Source: Candidatus Denitrolinea symbiosum
Lineage (GTDB): Bacteria; Chloroflexota; Anaerolineae; Anaerolineales; Villigracilaceae
DNA length: 64,000 nucleotides
Direction: 5' to 3'
NCBI GenBank assembly: GCA_017312345.1
Contig: BLAA01000001.1
Coordinates: 1,984,001 to 2,048,000 of the forward strand
Part shown: positions 33,677 through 42,069 of the stretch, piece after piece
Layout of the letters: each line of letters opens with the position of its first letter
Numbering within the stretch: the first letter of the stretch is position 1
Notes under the pieces: model-generated
The model's database searches: none
What the model saw: only the letters and a program-made list of their open reading frames with translations
Told to the model about the DNA's origin: nothing
Made by a program: the position numbers and the translations under genes

Positions 33677-34633
33677 TTATCGTGTCTGAAAACCGGCGAC
33701 CAGCACGCGTCTTTCCTTGCGCCGTTCGAGACATTCGGGCCAGGGCTGCGCGGGCAGGACGCGTTGTCCCTCCACGTGGAAGCGCAGCATGCCTTCCGCT
33801 TTGGCGAGCAGCGGATTCGACGGGTCGCGCTGGAGCAGTTTTTGAGTCCACGTGAGGGCGGTCTGGTTCGCGAGCGGCGTCAGCAGGGGATGGAACGTCA
33901 CGCATTGGCGCACCGCCTTGGGCTTCAATCCCATGCGGAATTTGAACTCGTCCACGTTGGGCGGGGCGTCCAGCGATTGGACCGTGAAGAAAATGTTCGT
34001 CACGCCTTTCCGCGCCAGCAGGTTGCGGCTGACCTCGTAGAAGACGGCGTTGTTGATGTGGTCTCCCAGAAAGCGCCGCAGGCTGGCGCAGTAGGGGATG
34101 TTGAACACATCGTCAATTTGGCAGGCGATGAGCAGCCCGGCCAATTCCCCGTTGCTGATCCCCGCCCAGGCCTCGAAGCCGGGCAGGTCTTCGGCGGCGC
34201 GGCATAGTTGCTCCCATTCTCCCTGGCTCATGCTGCGGACGCGGTCCTGCCGCTGGAGCGTGTCGCTTTGCAGGCCCCAGCCCTCGGTGGCGAGCCGCTC
34301 GAACGAAGTCCGTTCAATGGAAAAGCGTTCCAGGCCGCGTTTGACGCCATTGCGCGCCTGCGACTTCAGCATGTCCATGTGATAGGGCGGATGCAGCACG
34401 ATATGATAACTGGCCTTTCCTTCCTGGTAGTTCAACGGCGCGGAAAACCGCACGGCCGCGACGCCGTGATCCATCATCAACTTGCGGATCTCTTCGCGGC
34501 GCGGCGCGATCACCCAATGATAGGGGAAGGCTTGCAGCACGCGCGGCCCAGCCTCGTACCAGTAACTGCTTTCGGTGCGATATACCCGGCGATCCTGACG
34601 GCGCATCCATTCTGCAAAAGTCTCGGCGTTCAT
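33677..34633 (-). CDS. GNAT/FemAB-like acyltransferase of the polysaccharide locus
   Basis: 318 residues from ATG 34633; the start overlaps the preceding glycosyltransferase stop by 4 bp (ATGA), which decides it over the long upstream ORF. The fold pattern is that of a GNAT/FemAB-type transferase: ASYHIVLHPPYHMDMLKSQA, RNGVKRGLERFSIER, FEAWAGISNGELAGLLIACQ, and the HINNAVFYEVSRNLLARKGV helix before NIFFTVQSL, then EFKFRMGLKPKAVRQCV. In such loci these proteins add acyl or amino-acid groups to sugars. The substrate is unknown. Confidence 0.72.
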   Translation of the reverse strand: MNAETFAEWMRRQDRRVYRTESSYWYEAGPRVLQAFPYHWVIAPRREEIRKLMMDHGVAAVRFSAPLNYQEGKASYHIVLHPPYHMDMLKSQARNGVKRGLERFSIERTSFERLATEGWGLQSDTLQRQDRVRSMSQGEWEQLCRAAEDLPGFEAWAGISNGELAGLLIACQIDDVFNIPYCASLRRFLGDHINNAVFYEVSRNLLARKGVTNIFFTVQSLDAPPNVDEFKFRMGLKPKAVRQCVTFHPLLTPLANQTALTWTQKLLQRDPSNPLLAKAEGMLRFHVEGQRVLPAQPWPECLERRKERRVLVAGFQTR

Positions 34634-35892
34634 GGGACCTCCTGGATGGTTTTGGCCTGCGCCTGTGTCTGGCGACAAAGGGCAGTCAACATGTTCTCGA
34701 ACTTCTCGACGCACTGAGCTCGGGAGTAATTCTTTTCGAGGCAGGCGCGCCCGTTTTTTCCCATCTGGACGAGGTCGGACTCCCGGTCTTTCAACTGGAC
34801 GACGGCCTCCGCGAGTTTTTCCGGCTCCCCCGGCGGGACAGTCCACCCGCATGCGGCCGACTCGACGATCTGCATGAGTTCGCTTCCGGGAGGGGTTGCC
34901 GCGAGGACCGGGCGCGCGCTCGCCATCACGTTGAAGATCTTGCTCGGCAGGGAGGAGAGCGCCGCGCCCGCGTTCAACGTCACCAGGCTGAGGTCGGCCG
35001 CGGCCAGCATCTCGGCGAAGTTCTCGCGCGGCTGGAAGGGCAGAAAGCGGACGTTGGTCAGCCCTCTCTCCCGGCTGGCCTCCATCAGCGCGTCCTTTCG
35101 GACGCCCTCGCCGACGACGACAAACTGGATGTCGCTTCGGTCGCGGAGAATTTCCGCCGCGCCGAGCGCGTCTTCGAGACAGGAGGTGAGGCCGATGTTT
35201 CCCGCGTACATCACCACGAATTTGTGTTCCAGTCCGTGCGCGCGGCGGAAGGCATTTTCCTTTTCCATCGGGCGCACTTCGTTTGGGTCGGCCCAGGTGG
35301 GGATGAATTCGATCTTTGAACCGGCCACGCCTTTTGTCAGAAGCGTCTGCTGGAAACTTTTCGAGATGACCGAGATGCGCTGGGCGCGTCGGTACAGAAA
35401 CGCTTCCATGCCGAGGAAGAAGTTGACGAGAACCCGGTTCGTCATCACGCCGGCGGCGATCGCTGCGTCGGGATAGAGGTCTTCGAGCTGGAGCGCCCAG
35501 GGGACGCGGAAGATTCGGCTGAGCGCCCAGGCCGAAAGTCCGAGGGGAAGCGGGGGCGAGAAGCTCAGGATCACGTCGGGACGGCCGGCGAGGAGTCCGC
35601 CGTAGAACGCGGTCGCGCTGTACGTCCCGTAATGGAGCAGGCGCGGCAGGACGCGTTTGGAGGGGGAGATGTAACTCCAGGTGCGGATGACGCGCACGCC
35701 GTCCAGCGTTTCCGAGGAGAAGAGCCCGTTGCGGTAGCCGTCGAAGACGCGTCCATGCGGGTAGCTCGGCGCGCCCGTCGCCACTGTGACCCGATGGCCG
35801 CGGCGGACGAGATCGCTGGCGAGTTCGGCGATCAGGACGGCGGCGCTGACGTTTTCGGGCGCGTAGCATTGACCCAGAATGAGGATGTGCAT
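34630..35892 (-). CDS. Glycosyltransferase family 4 (WbuB-like)
   Basis: 420 residues. GT-B fold with an N-terminal acceptor domain (MHILILGQCYAPENVSAAVL, LASDLVRRGHRVTVATGAPS, YP in LQLEDLYPDAAIAAG) and a C-terminal donor domain (FVVMYAGNIGLTSCLEDALG, FVVVGEGVRKDAL, VRFLPFQPRENFAEMLAAAD, SSLPSKIFNVMASARPVLAA). The DLYPD and SLPSKI features match the WbuB/N-acetylfucosamine-transferase subgroup. It should transfer an NDP-sugar to the lipid-linked repeat unit at the cytoplasmic membrane face. 17 bp after the previous GT gene. Confidence 0.93.
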   Translation of the reverse strand: MHILILGQCYAPENVSAAVLIAELASDLVRRGHRVTVATGAPSYPHGRVFDGYRNGLFSSETLDGVRVIRTWSYISPSKRVLPRLLHYGTYSATAFYGGLLAGRPDVILSFSPPLPLGLSAWALSRIFRVPWALQLEDLYPDAAIAAGVMTNRVLVNFFLGMEAFLYRRAQRISVISKSFQQTLLTKGVAGSKIEFIPTWADPNEVRPMEKENAFRRAHGLEHKFVVMYAGNIGLTSCLEDALGAAEILRDRSDIQFVVVGEGVRKDALMEASRERGLTNVRFLPFQPRENFAEMLAAADLSLVTLNAGAALSSLPSKIFNVMASARPVLAATPPGSELMQIVESAACGWTVPPGEPEKLAEAVVQLKDRESDLVQMGKNGRACLEKNYSRAQCVEKFENMLTALCRQTQAQAKTIQEVP

Positions 35893-35909
35893 GGCGGCGC
35901 TTTTCGGTT

Positions 35910-37055
35910 TTATCGCGGGGCGAGCGCGGATTGATAGATGTCGAGCAAACGGGCGACGAGTTTTTCGATGTCGAAGTTCTCCTGCGCGAGGCGGAGACTT
36001 TCCCGCTGCATGGCGGAGCGCGCCTGCGGGCTGTCAATGAGTTGGAGCAGCGCGGCCGCCAGTTGGGCCGGCTGGCCCGCCGGCACGAGCAGCCCGTTCA
36101 CTTGAGGGAACACGAGGTCGGGCAGGCCGCCGACTTGCGCAGCGACGACGGGGAGTCCGCACGCCAGGGCTTCGATGACGGCCATCGGCATTCCCTCGTG
36201 ATAGGAGGGGTAGACGAAAATGTCGGCGGACCGGAGCGCCGCGGTTTTTTCGGCGCCCGCGACGGCGGATTGAATGTGGACGAAGGATTCCAGCCCGTCC
36301 GACTTCGCCTGCGCTTTGAGCGCGTCCATTTCCCCGGCGGTCAGTTCCTGCCCCACGAGGCGGAAGACGACCTGATGTCTCTGCGCCCCGACGATCTTCG
36401 CGGCTCGAAGGAGGTCGAAACTTCCCTTTGCCCTGCCCATGAATCCCAGATAGAGAATTTCGAGGCCGGGCTTCTCCGTCCCTGCCGCGATCCTTTCCCG
36501 CCCCACTTTGACGTAGTCATCTAGTTGGATCGCGTTCGGCAGGTAGGCTATGCAGCAGTCGGGGAGAACTTCCCGCAATCCCCTCCACTCGTTGGAGAGG
36601 ACGATTACGCCGTCGCAGAGGCCGATCGTTTTGCGGACGTACCATCGCCAGATTTTTCCGTGCCGCTCGTACAGCGCGTGGAAACTGCAATGCGGGTGCA
36701 GGAGGACCCTGCTTCCCGTCCACTTTGCCAGCGCGACGCACAGGCTGTGTTTGACGAAGGACAGTCCAAAGGCTGTGGCTATGTGGCTGATTTGCGGACG
36801 ATGCGCCGCGGCCGCTTTCGCGAACCGGAGGCAATCTGCCAGGGCGGAAAATAGATTCGCGAGCGACCAGCGCCCGGTCTCGGATGATGCGCGCCGCCGC
36901 GAACTGGTGTCTATGAAACACAAGTCCACGCGCTCGGGCAGGGACGAACCGAGGAGCGTTTGATAGTACGCGCCGATCCCGCTCATGGGCGGCGGGAGGT
37001 GTCCCGAAATCAAAACCCGTAATTTCTGCGCGCCCGCGCTGGAGTTGGTTTGCAT
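35910..37055 (-). CDS. Glycosyltransferase family 4
   Basis: 381 residues from ATG 37055; the upstream extension to 37331 is a shadow of the previous gene. GT-B features: LRVLISGHLPPPMSGIGAYY (start of the N-domain), HIATAFGLSFVKHSL, LYLGFMGRAKGSFDLLRAAK, VFRLVGQELTAGEMDAL and the donor-site FVYPSYHEGMPMAVIEALAC (E-x7-E) followed by GLPVVAAQVGGLPDLV. Donor and acceptor are unknown. It lies 14 bp downstream of the next-listed GT gene in one run. Confidence 0.93.
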   Translation of the reverse strand: MQTNSSAGAQKLRVLISGHLPPPMSGIGAYYQTLLGSSLPERVDLCFIDTSSRRRASSETGRWSLANLFSALADCLRFAKAAAAHRPQISHIATAFGLSFVKHSLCVALAKWTGSRVLLHPHCSFHALYERHGKIWRWYVRKTIGLCDGVIVLSNEWRGLREVLPDCCIAYLPNAIQLDDYVKVGRERIAAGTEKPGLEILYLGFMGRAKGSFDLLRAAKIVGAQRHQVVFRLVGQELTAGEMDALKAQAKSDGLESFVHIQSAVAGAEKTAALRSADIFVYPSYHEGMPMAVIEALACGLPVVAAQVGGLPDLVFPQVNGLLVPAGQPAQLAAALLQLIDSPQARSAMQRESLRLAQENFDIEKLVARLLDIYQSALAPR

Positions 37056-37069
37056 GAGACCCGCCCGCG

Positions 37070-38170
37070 TTAATTCAGCAGCACGTTGAGATACTGGTCG
37101 GTCACAAATTCCAGTTCGTACGGTCTCCAGCCCTCCTCGGCGTTGACGGCGGGACGCTCCGCCAGAACTTCGAGGATGGCGCGCGCCATCTCGTCCGGTT
37201 CGTCCATCGGGACGAGGCGGCCGTAGCGGCCGTTTCCCAGGACCTCGCGCGGCCCGCTTGGGCAGTCGGTGGAGACGATCGGCGCTTGCAGCGCCAGCGC
37301 CTCCACCAGGACGGTCGGCAGTCCCTCCCATCGAGACGAGAGGACGAAGGCCGCCGTCCGCGCGAAATAGGGATAGGGGTTGGAGACGAATCCCGGCAGG
37401 CTCACGTCCGCTTGCAGACCCAGCCGTCCGATCTGCGCTTCCAACGCGGACCGATCCTCGCCCTCGCCCAAAATGAGCAGGCGCGCCGTCCGCGCTTTTT
37501 TTACGCGCGCGAAGGCGTCGAGCAATACGTCGAATCCTTTTTGGGACGTCAACCGTCCCACGCCGAGGATCACGGGAGGCTCGCCTTCCGCAAACCAGGG
37601 ATGATCCAAAGCGGCCTCGGCTTTTGCGTACAGTTCGGGCGTGACGATGGGGTTATAGATCACCTGGATGTTTTCGAGCGGCAGGTCTGCCGCCAGGGAT
37701 AAATCGGACGCCACGCCTTTGGACACGGCGATGATCTCGTCTGCCCAGGGGTAGAATTTTCGCGCCAGCGTCGGGTAGAGTTCCCAGCGCAGGTCATGTT
37801 CGCCCGCGGAGACGCGGGTCAGGGTGTTGTGTTCGCTCAACGCCACGCGGCGGGGGATGCCCGTCAAGCGTCTCGCCCAGATCGCCGGGATGTTGGCGTG
37901 CAGCGCGGAGAGCAGGGCGGCGGGACGTTCCGTCCGAAGATAGCGAATCAGGGACGGCAGGCAGGTGAGCACGCGCGTCGCTTTCAGGTCAACCATCCGC
38001 ACCGAGGCGGGGATTTGATCCATGTATGGGCCCTCGGCGCGCGCCAGCGTCAGGTCGACGCGGAAGCCGCGGGCGGCGATGCCCGCCGCGAGGTTCAGGA
38101 GGATCCGTTCGGCGCCGCCGTCGTATAAGCCGGGCAGGAAGATCGTCAGGCGTTCCGAGGAGATGTTCAT
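37070..38170 (-). CDS. Glycosyltransferase family 4
   Basis: 366 residues from ATG 38170. Motifs: LTIFLPGLYDGGAERILLNL (acceptor-domain DGGAE), ALSEHNTLTR, PPVILGVGRLTSQKGFDVLL, ARLLILGEGEDRSALEAQI, VSLPGFVSNPYPYFARTAAF, and the donor site LSSRWEGLPTVLVEALALQA. These are those of GalNAc/GlcNAc-type GT4 enzymes, though specificity is not readable. The start is 11 bp after the P-loop kinase stop. The longer ORF start overlaps that kinase and is rejected. Confidence 0.93.
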   Translation of the reverse strand: MNISSERLTIFLPGLYDGGAERILLNLAAGIAARGFRVDLTLARAEGPYMDQIPASVRMVDLKATRVLTCLPSLIRYLRTERPAALLSALHANIPAIWARRLTGIPRRVALSEHNTLTRVSAGEHDLRWELYPTLARKFYPWADEIIAVSKGVASDLSLAADLPLENIQVIYNPIVTPELYAKAEAALDHPWFAEGEPPVILGVGRLTSQKGFDVLLDAFARVKKARTARLLILGEGEDRSALEAQIGRLGLQADVSLPGFVSNPYPYFARTAAFVLSSRWEGLPTVLVEALALQAPIVSTDCPSGPREVLGNGRYGRLVPMDEPDEMARAILEVLAERPAVNAEEGWRPYELEFVTDQYLNVLLN

Positions 38171-38181
38171 GGCGTCTTCTT

Positions 38182-38874
38182 TCAGCAGCCTAATTCGGGA
38201 AGAAGGTCTTCGACGATGGCCTGCGTCTGGCGGTTTCCCGTGTCGATGCGGAGGATTCTTAAGTTCCTGTCTTTTGCCGTCAGCGCGGACAGGATGAATT
38301 CGTATTCGGCGCGATAGCGGTCGAGAAATTCGCACACCGTCGTTTCCGACTCGGCTTTGACGATGTGTTCCTGCTCGCGCGAGCGGATGCGGTCGAGCAG
38401 GACTTCGTTGTCCGCGTCCAGATAGAAGACCGTGTGGAGCGCCGCCTCCCAGCGCTCGAAGAGGGATTGCCAGAAGCGATGCGCGGAGTCCCGCTTCAGG
38501 TATTCGGGGCCGAACAGCCGCGTCTCTGCCAGCAGGTAGACCGGGCCCTGGTCGAGGACGATGACGCCGCCGCGCTCCGCTTCTTTTCGCAGGAGCGCCG
38601 GCCAGCCGTTGAGGATGGACATCCACGCGAATTCGCGGCGGGTGAGGCGGCGGCTCCCGTTGCGCGGGAGGGCGAGCAGGCGCGGGATCAGTTGCAGGCC
38701 GTTGGAGAGGAAGAACGGCGCGTCGGCCGGTTTGTGGACGTCGGGGAAGTTTTCGAGGCGGACGCGCGCGGCGCGGCGCGTCAATTCCCGGCAGAGGGTG
38801 GTCTTGCCTGCCCCGGCCGGGCCCACAACTTCCGCCACTCTTGTCCTGCGCGGGAACGATCCATGGTTCGTCAC
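38182..38874 (-). CDS. P-loop kinase-like protein (thymidylate-kinase fold) of the polysaccharide locus
   Basis: 230 residues. Walker A VGPAGAGKTTLCRELTRRAA near the N-terminus, VIVLDQGPVYLLAETRLFG as a probable Walker B/substrate segment, and DADNEVLLDRIRSREQEHIV resembling the LID of nucleoside/sugar kinases. A cytoplasmic kinase acting on a sugar, nucleotide or lipid carrier in the pathway is likely; the substrate is unknown. It overlaps the beta-helix lipoprotein stop by 4 bp (ATGA), so the two are translated together. Confidence 0.75.
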   Translation of the reverse strand: MTNHGSFPRRTRVAEVVGPAGAGKTTLCRELTRRAARVRLENFPDVHKPADAPFFLSNGLQLIPRLLALPRNGSRRLTRREFAWMSILNGWPALLRKEAERGGVIVLDQGPVYLLAETRLFGPEYLKRDSAHRFWQSLFERWEAALHTVFYLDADNEVLLDRIRSREQEHIVKAESETTVCEFLDRYRAEYEFILSALTAKDRNLRILRIDTGNRQTQAIVEDLLPELGC

Positions 38875-40715
38875 GGGATTAAACCTGCGCCGATGTTGGG
38901 AGCGGCGCCCGAAAACGGAAAACCGACCGCGTCGTCGTTGTCCCAGCGGAGGTCGCGGTCAACGACGATGACGTTCGCGGCGTAGTCAACCGAGACGATT
39001 CTCGCCTCGCTCGCGCCGACGCGGACCAGGTCGCCCGCGCCGACCCCGAAGCCGTCGCTGAAATATCCCGCGTCCGTGACGACGACCGAGCGGCCGGAGC
39101 CGGCCCCGACCGTCCGCGCCAGAGCCGTCCCTTTGCCGATCAGCGGGCTTGTGAGTTGCAAAGTGAAGTCAAAGACTGACGGGTTTACGAAAAGCGGATT
39201 GGCGGTCAGCGAATGCGCGTCCTGTCGGCTTGTTTCCCGGTAGGTCGTCCAATCCATCCAGGCCTGATCCCACTGGAACGCCAGCGGACGCGCGTTGTAA
39301 AAATCGTTGAAATCCGAGACGAAGCCCGGGCACGCGTCCAGCGAAACGTCCACGACGCCCGCCGTTTGCGAGACGATGTTGTTTTTGAAGACGATGTCCG
39401 CGCAGGTTTGCCGGGAGAAGGAGAAATTGGCCGCGCCGCGTTCCATTCCGTCCGCGCCGTTTTTGTAGAAGGTGTTGTGCGTGACCGCGATGCGCGAGTC
39501 CGAGCCGCCGACGATCAACCCGGCCGCGTTGTAGAGATTCTCGGCGCCGCGGTTGTTCAGATAGATGAAGTTATCGTGAACGATGACGCGCTCGGAATTG
39601 GTCACGTTGAGGCCGATCTTGTTGCTTCGAAAAATGTTGTTTCTCACTAAAGCGTTTTTCGCATCGTCCATCCACGCCCCGGCTTCATATTCGTATTTTT
39701 GCGCGTTGTTTTCGCTGAGGTTGTTTTCCACGACGATGTTCTCGGAGCCGTCTTCGATCTGGATTCCCGTCGCGCCGTTGTCGTGCAGGTGATTTCCCTG
39801 AATCAGGACTCCCACCGCGTTCCAGGTGTGGATGCCCTGGGATTCGTTGTAGGCCGCTTCGTTGCCGATCACGCTGATCCGCCGCGCCCCGTCCGCCTGG
39901 CTGCCCGGGTAATCGGTGGAAATTTCGATCCCATAACTCTGTTCCTCGGGCAGGGTGTACGCGACATGGTTGTTCAGGATGCTCGAGTCATATACTTTCT
40001 TGTAAAAGAAAATTCCGTAGTGGACGTTTCCGACGTTTCTGACGGGATCGAACATCCTGCTGTTCCTGACCGTGACGAAACTCACCGGCTCGCCGCGTCC
40101 GTGCGCCATGATGCCGACGTAGTTGTCGTACGCGGCGATGTCGTCGAGGATGATGTGACTCGCCCCGTCTGAGATGGAGATCCCGGCGCGCGGCCAGGTC
40201 TCGTAGGAATTCGCCCCGCGCACGGTCAAACCGATGAACTGTAAATAACTTTTGCCCTCGATTTCGATGCAGGCGGCGCGTTTGCCGTTTTCGGCGTCTA
40301 TCACGACTTCGCCGTCTCCCGCGCCCTGATAGGTGATGTATCGGTCGGCTTCGCCCGAATGCGCGGGTTTGAGTTCCTCGAAGTACACGCCGGCGTGGAT
40401 GACCACGACGTCGCCTGCGCGAGCCTGTCCCGCCGCTTTTCCGATGGACGCGAACGGGGCTTCTTGTGTCCCGGGGTTTATGTCGCGGCCTTCGGGGGAG
40501 ACGTGATAGTAACGACTGCCGGAGGCCGGAGCGACGATTGTGGTCGGCGTCCTCGTCGGGACGGGAGGCGGGGTCGCCCCTGGCGTGTTCGCCGTGCGCG
40601 TTTCGGCCAGGCCTTTTCCGTCGGGGCTGGCCGGCGACGCGGTGGGATTGAGGTTCGCGCAGGCGGCCAGGACGGTTAATCCCATGAGCCATAAAATGCG
40701 GATGGCGGTCTTCAT
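38871..40715 (-). CDS. Right-handed parallel beta-helix lipoprotein
   Basis: 614 residues. A lipoprotein signal (LWLMGLTVLAACANL, lipobox LAAC), a Pro/Thr-rich linker, then YYHVSPEGRDINPGTQEAPF, the usual entry of NosD/pectate-lyase-like beta-helix proteins, and PbH1 ladders (SVIGNEAAYNESQGIHTWNA, VLIQGNHLHDNGATGIQIED, NIVVENNLSENNA). It is extracytoplasmic. In such loci these proteins may act as polysaccharide lyases, epimerases or binders, which is inference. It overlaps the P-loop kinase start and lies 78 bp after the Wzy-like gene. Confidence 0.87.
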   Translation of the reverse strand: MKTAIRILWLMGLTVLAACANLNPTASPASPDGKGLAETRTANTPGATPPPVPTRTPTTIVAPASGSRYYHVSPEGRDINPGTQEAPFASIGKAAGQARAGDVVVIHAGVYFEELKPAHSGEADRYITYQGAGDGEVVIDAENGKRAACIEIEGKSYLQFIGLTVRGANSYETWPRAGISISDGASHIILDDIAAYDNYVGIMAHGRGEPVSFVTVRNSRMFDPVRNVGNVHYGIFFYKKVYDSSILNNHVAYTLPEEQSYGIEISTDYPGSQADGARRISVIGNEAAYNESQGIHTWNAVGVLIQGNHLHDNGATGIQIEDGSENIVVENNLSENNAQKYEYEAGAWMDDAKNALVRNNIFRSNKIGLNVTNSERVIVHDNFIYLNNRGAENLYNAAGLIVGGSDSRIAVTHNTFYKNGADGMERGAANFSFSRQTCADIVFKNNIVSQTAGVVDVSLDACPGFVSDFNDFYNARPLAFQWDQAWMDWTTYRETSRQDAHSLTANPLFVNPSVFDFTLQLTSPLIGKGTALARTVGAGSGRSVVVTDAGYFSDGFGVGAGDLVRVGASEARIVSVDYAANVIVVDRDLRWDNDDAVGFPFSGAAPNIGAGLIP

Positions 40716-40793
40716 TGGTTTGATCGCTGGTGTGCTGCGGCGCTCTTCCTCGTCCCCGCGTCTTTTCTCGTGAGGGAGGCGCGCGAGGCGGGA

Positions 40794-42017
40794 TCACTTG
40801 TTCAGGGGGGCGGCCTTGGCGCGCGGCCTCAGTCCGCTTGCTTTGAACGACGGCTGGACGGTTTCCGGCAGCAGCTCGCTGGCCTGGTTTGTAAGGTTGC
40901 TCTCGATGATCATGAAACTCAGAAGTATCCAGGTAATTTTTCGAAATTCCCAGGAGAGCGAGAGCACGCCGATGGCCCATGTCAGGAAGGCGACCAGCCA
41001 CAACCCGCCGTTGCTTTTGGGTTTTCGCGTAACGTCGAACACTGCCAAACCGAGCATCAATGAGAATAAAAGAAAGCCGATGAAGCCCGTTTCGGCCGCG
41101 ATGGAAATGAAGGTGTTGTGGACCGCCGACCCAATGGAAAGGTCAATTGCGCCGCCGCCGACGCCCATGAGGGGATGTTGAGCCAGGACTTCGATCCCCT
41201 CCCGCCACAGGTCGACGCGGCCTCCCAGGTCCATTTCCTCGATGGAGACGCCGACCGTGGAGAGGCGGCTGATCACGGACGATGGCAGGAACGGGAACAA
41301 CACCGACATGGAAAAGAGGAGAAGCCCGAGGACAAGCAGTTTTTTCTGAACCTTGATGTGCCGGGTGACCACGAGATACACGCCGAACGGCAGAATGGCG
41401 ACCAGGGATGTGCGGCTGCCGGTCAGAAGGGCCGAGAAAATGGCAAGCGGGATATAGGCGAGGTTCAATATCTGCAACAGGGGGCTTTTCCCGGCGCTGA
41501 CGTTCATAAAGAATAATTGCAGCGCGATCGGCAGTCCCAGCATCAGGATCAAGGTCATATCCACCGCGTTGACGCCTGTGGCGCTGTAACGTCCCTCGTA
41601 TGCCACCGCTATCGAGCCGGTGATGTAGTTATGGATGGAACTATAAATTAACACGAAAGAGCCCAGGATATAGGCTTGCAGGGCCGCCATCAGTTCGGAG
41701 CGTTTCTGGTAGGTCTCCCACAGAATGATCGTCAGCACATAGATTTGCGCGTAGGTTTTGACGCGTTGCAGGACGCTGGCGCTGAACGGACTCCAAAAGA
41801 GGCTCGCGGCGTTCCACAGGAAAAACAACAGCGCAAGCGCGTGGAAGAGATGCGGTTTTCGGAGCCGCCCATCGAGCAGGACGGCGGCCAGCCAAAAACC
41901 AGCGATGCCGATACCCGCGAGCCTGGCGAGCGAACCCAGCGCGCCGATGGTGAGGCTGTCTTCCCATGGGATCATGAATATCAGGATGAGCGAGGTCCAA
42001 TAAGTGAACTTGCGCAC
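40794..42017 (-). CDS. O-antigen ligase/polymerase (Wzy/WaaL-like) membrane protein
   Basis: 407 residues with about 11-12 hydrophobic segments and the Wzy_C-type central region: GRYSATGVNAVDMTLILMLG, SALLTGSRTSLVAI (the conserved TGSRT motif), then a large loop with EGIEVLAQHPLMGVGGGAID and VHNTFISIAAETGFIGFLLF (the family's HN.xL.ETG-type motif). It should polymerise or ligate lipid-linked repeat units on the outer face of the membrane. Flippase upstream, lipoprotein downstream. Confidence 0.9.
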   Translation of the reverse strand: MRKFTYWTSLILIFMIPWEDSLTIGALGSLARLAGIGIAGFWLAAVLLDGRLRKPHLFHALALLFFLWNAASLFWSPFSASVLQRVKTYAQIYVLTIILWETYQKRSELMAALQAYILGSFVLIYSSIHNYITGSIAVAYEGRYSATGVNAVDMTLILMLGLPIALQLFFMNVSAGKSPLLQILNLAYIPLAIFSALLTGSRTSLVAILPFGVYLVVTRHIKVQKKLLVLGLLLFSMSVLFPFLPSSVISRLSTVGVSIEEMDLGGRVDLWREGIEVLAQHPLMGVGGGAIDLSIGSAVHNTFISIAAETGFIGFLLFSLMLGLAVFDVTRKPKSNGGLWLVAFLTWAIGVLSLSWEFRKITWILLSFMIIESNLTNQASELLPETVQPSFKASGLRPRAKAAPLNK

Positions 42018-42069
42018 GCCAGACTCCGGGAAAGGGATTTGACCTACCGAAAGGAGTTAAGAAACCTTC

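Noticed and set aside
33677..36037. 786-codon ORF including the acyltransferase-like gene
   Set aside because: The upstream part is an out-of-frame reading of the glycosyltransferase at 34630-35892; the ATGA overlap at 34633 sets the real start.
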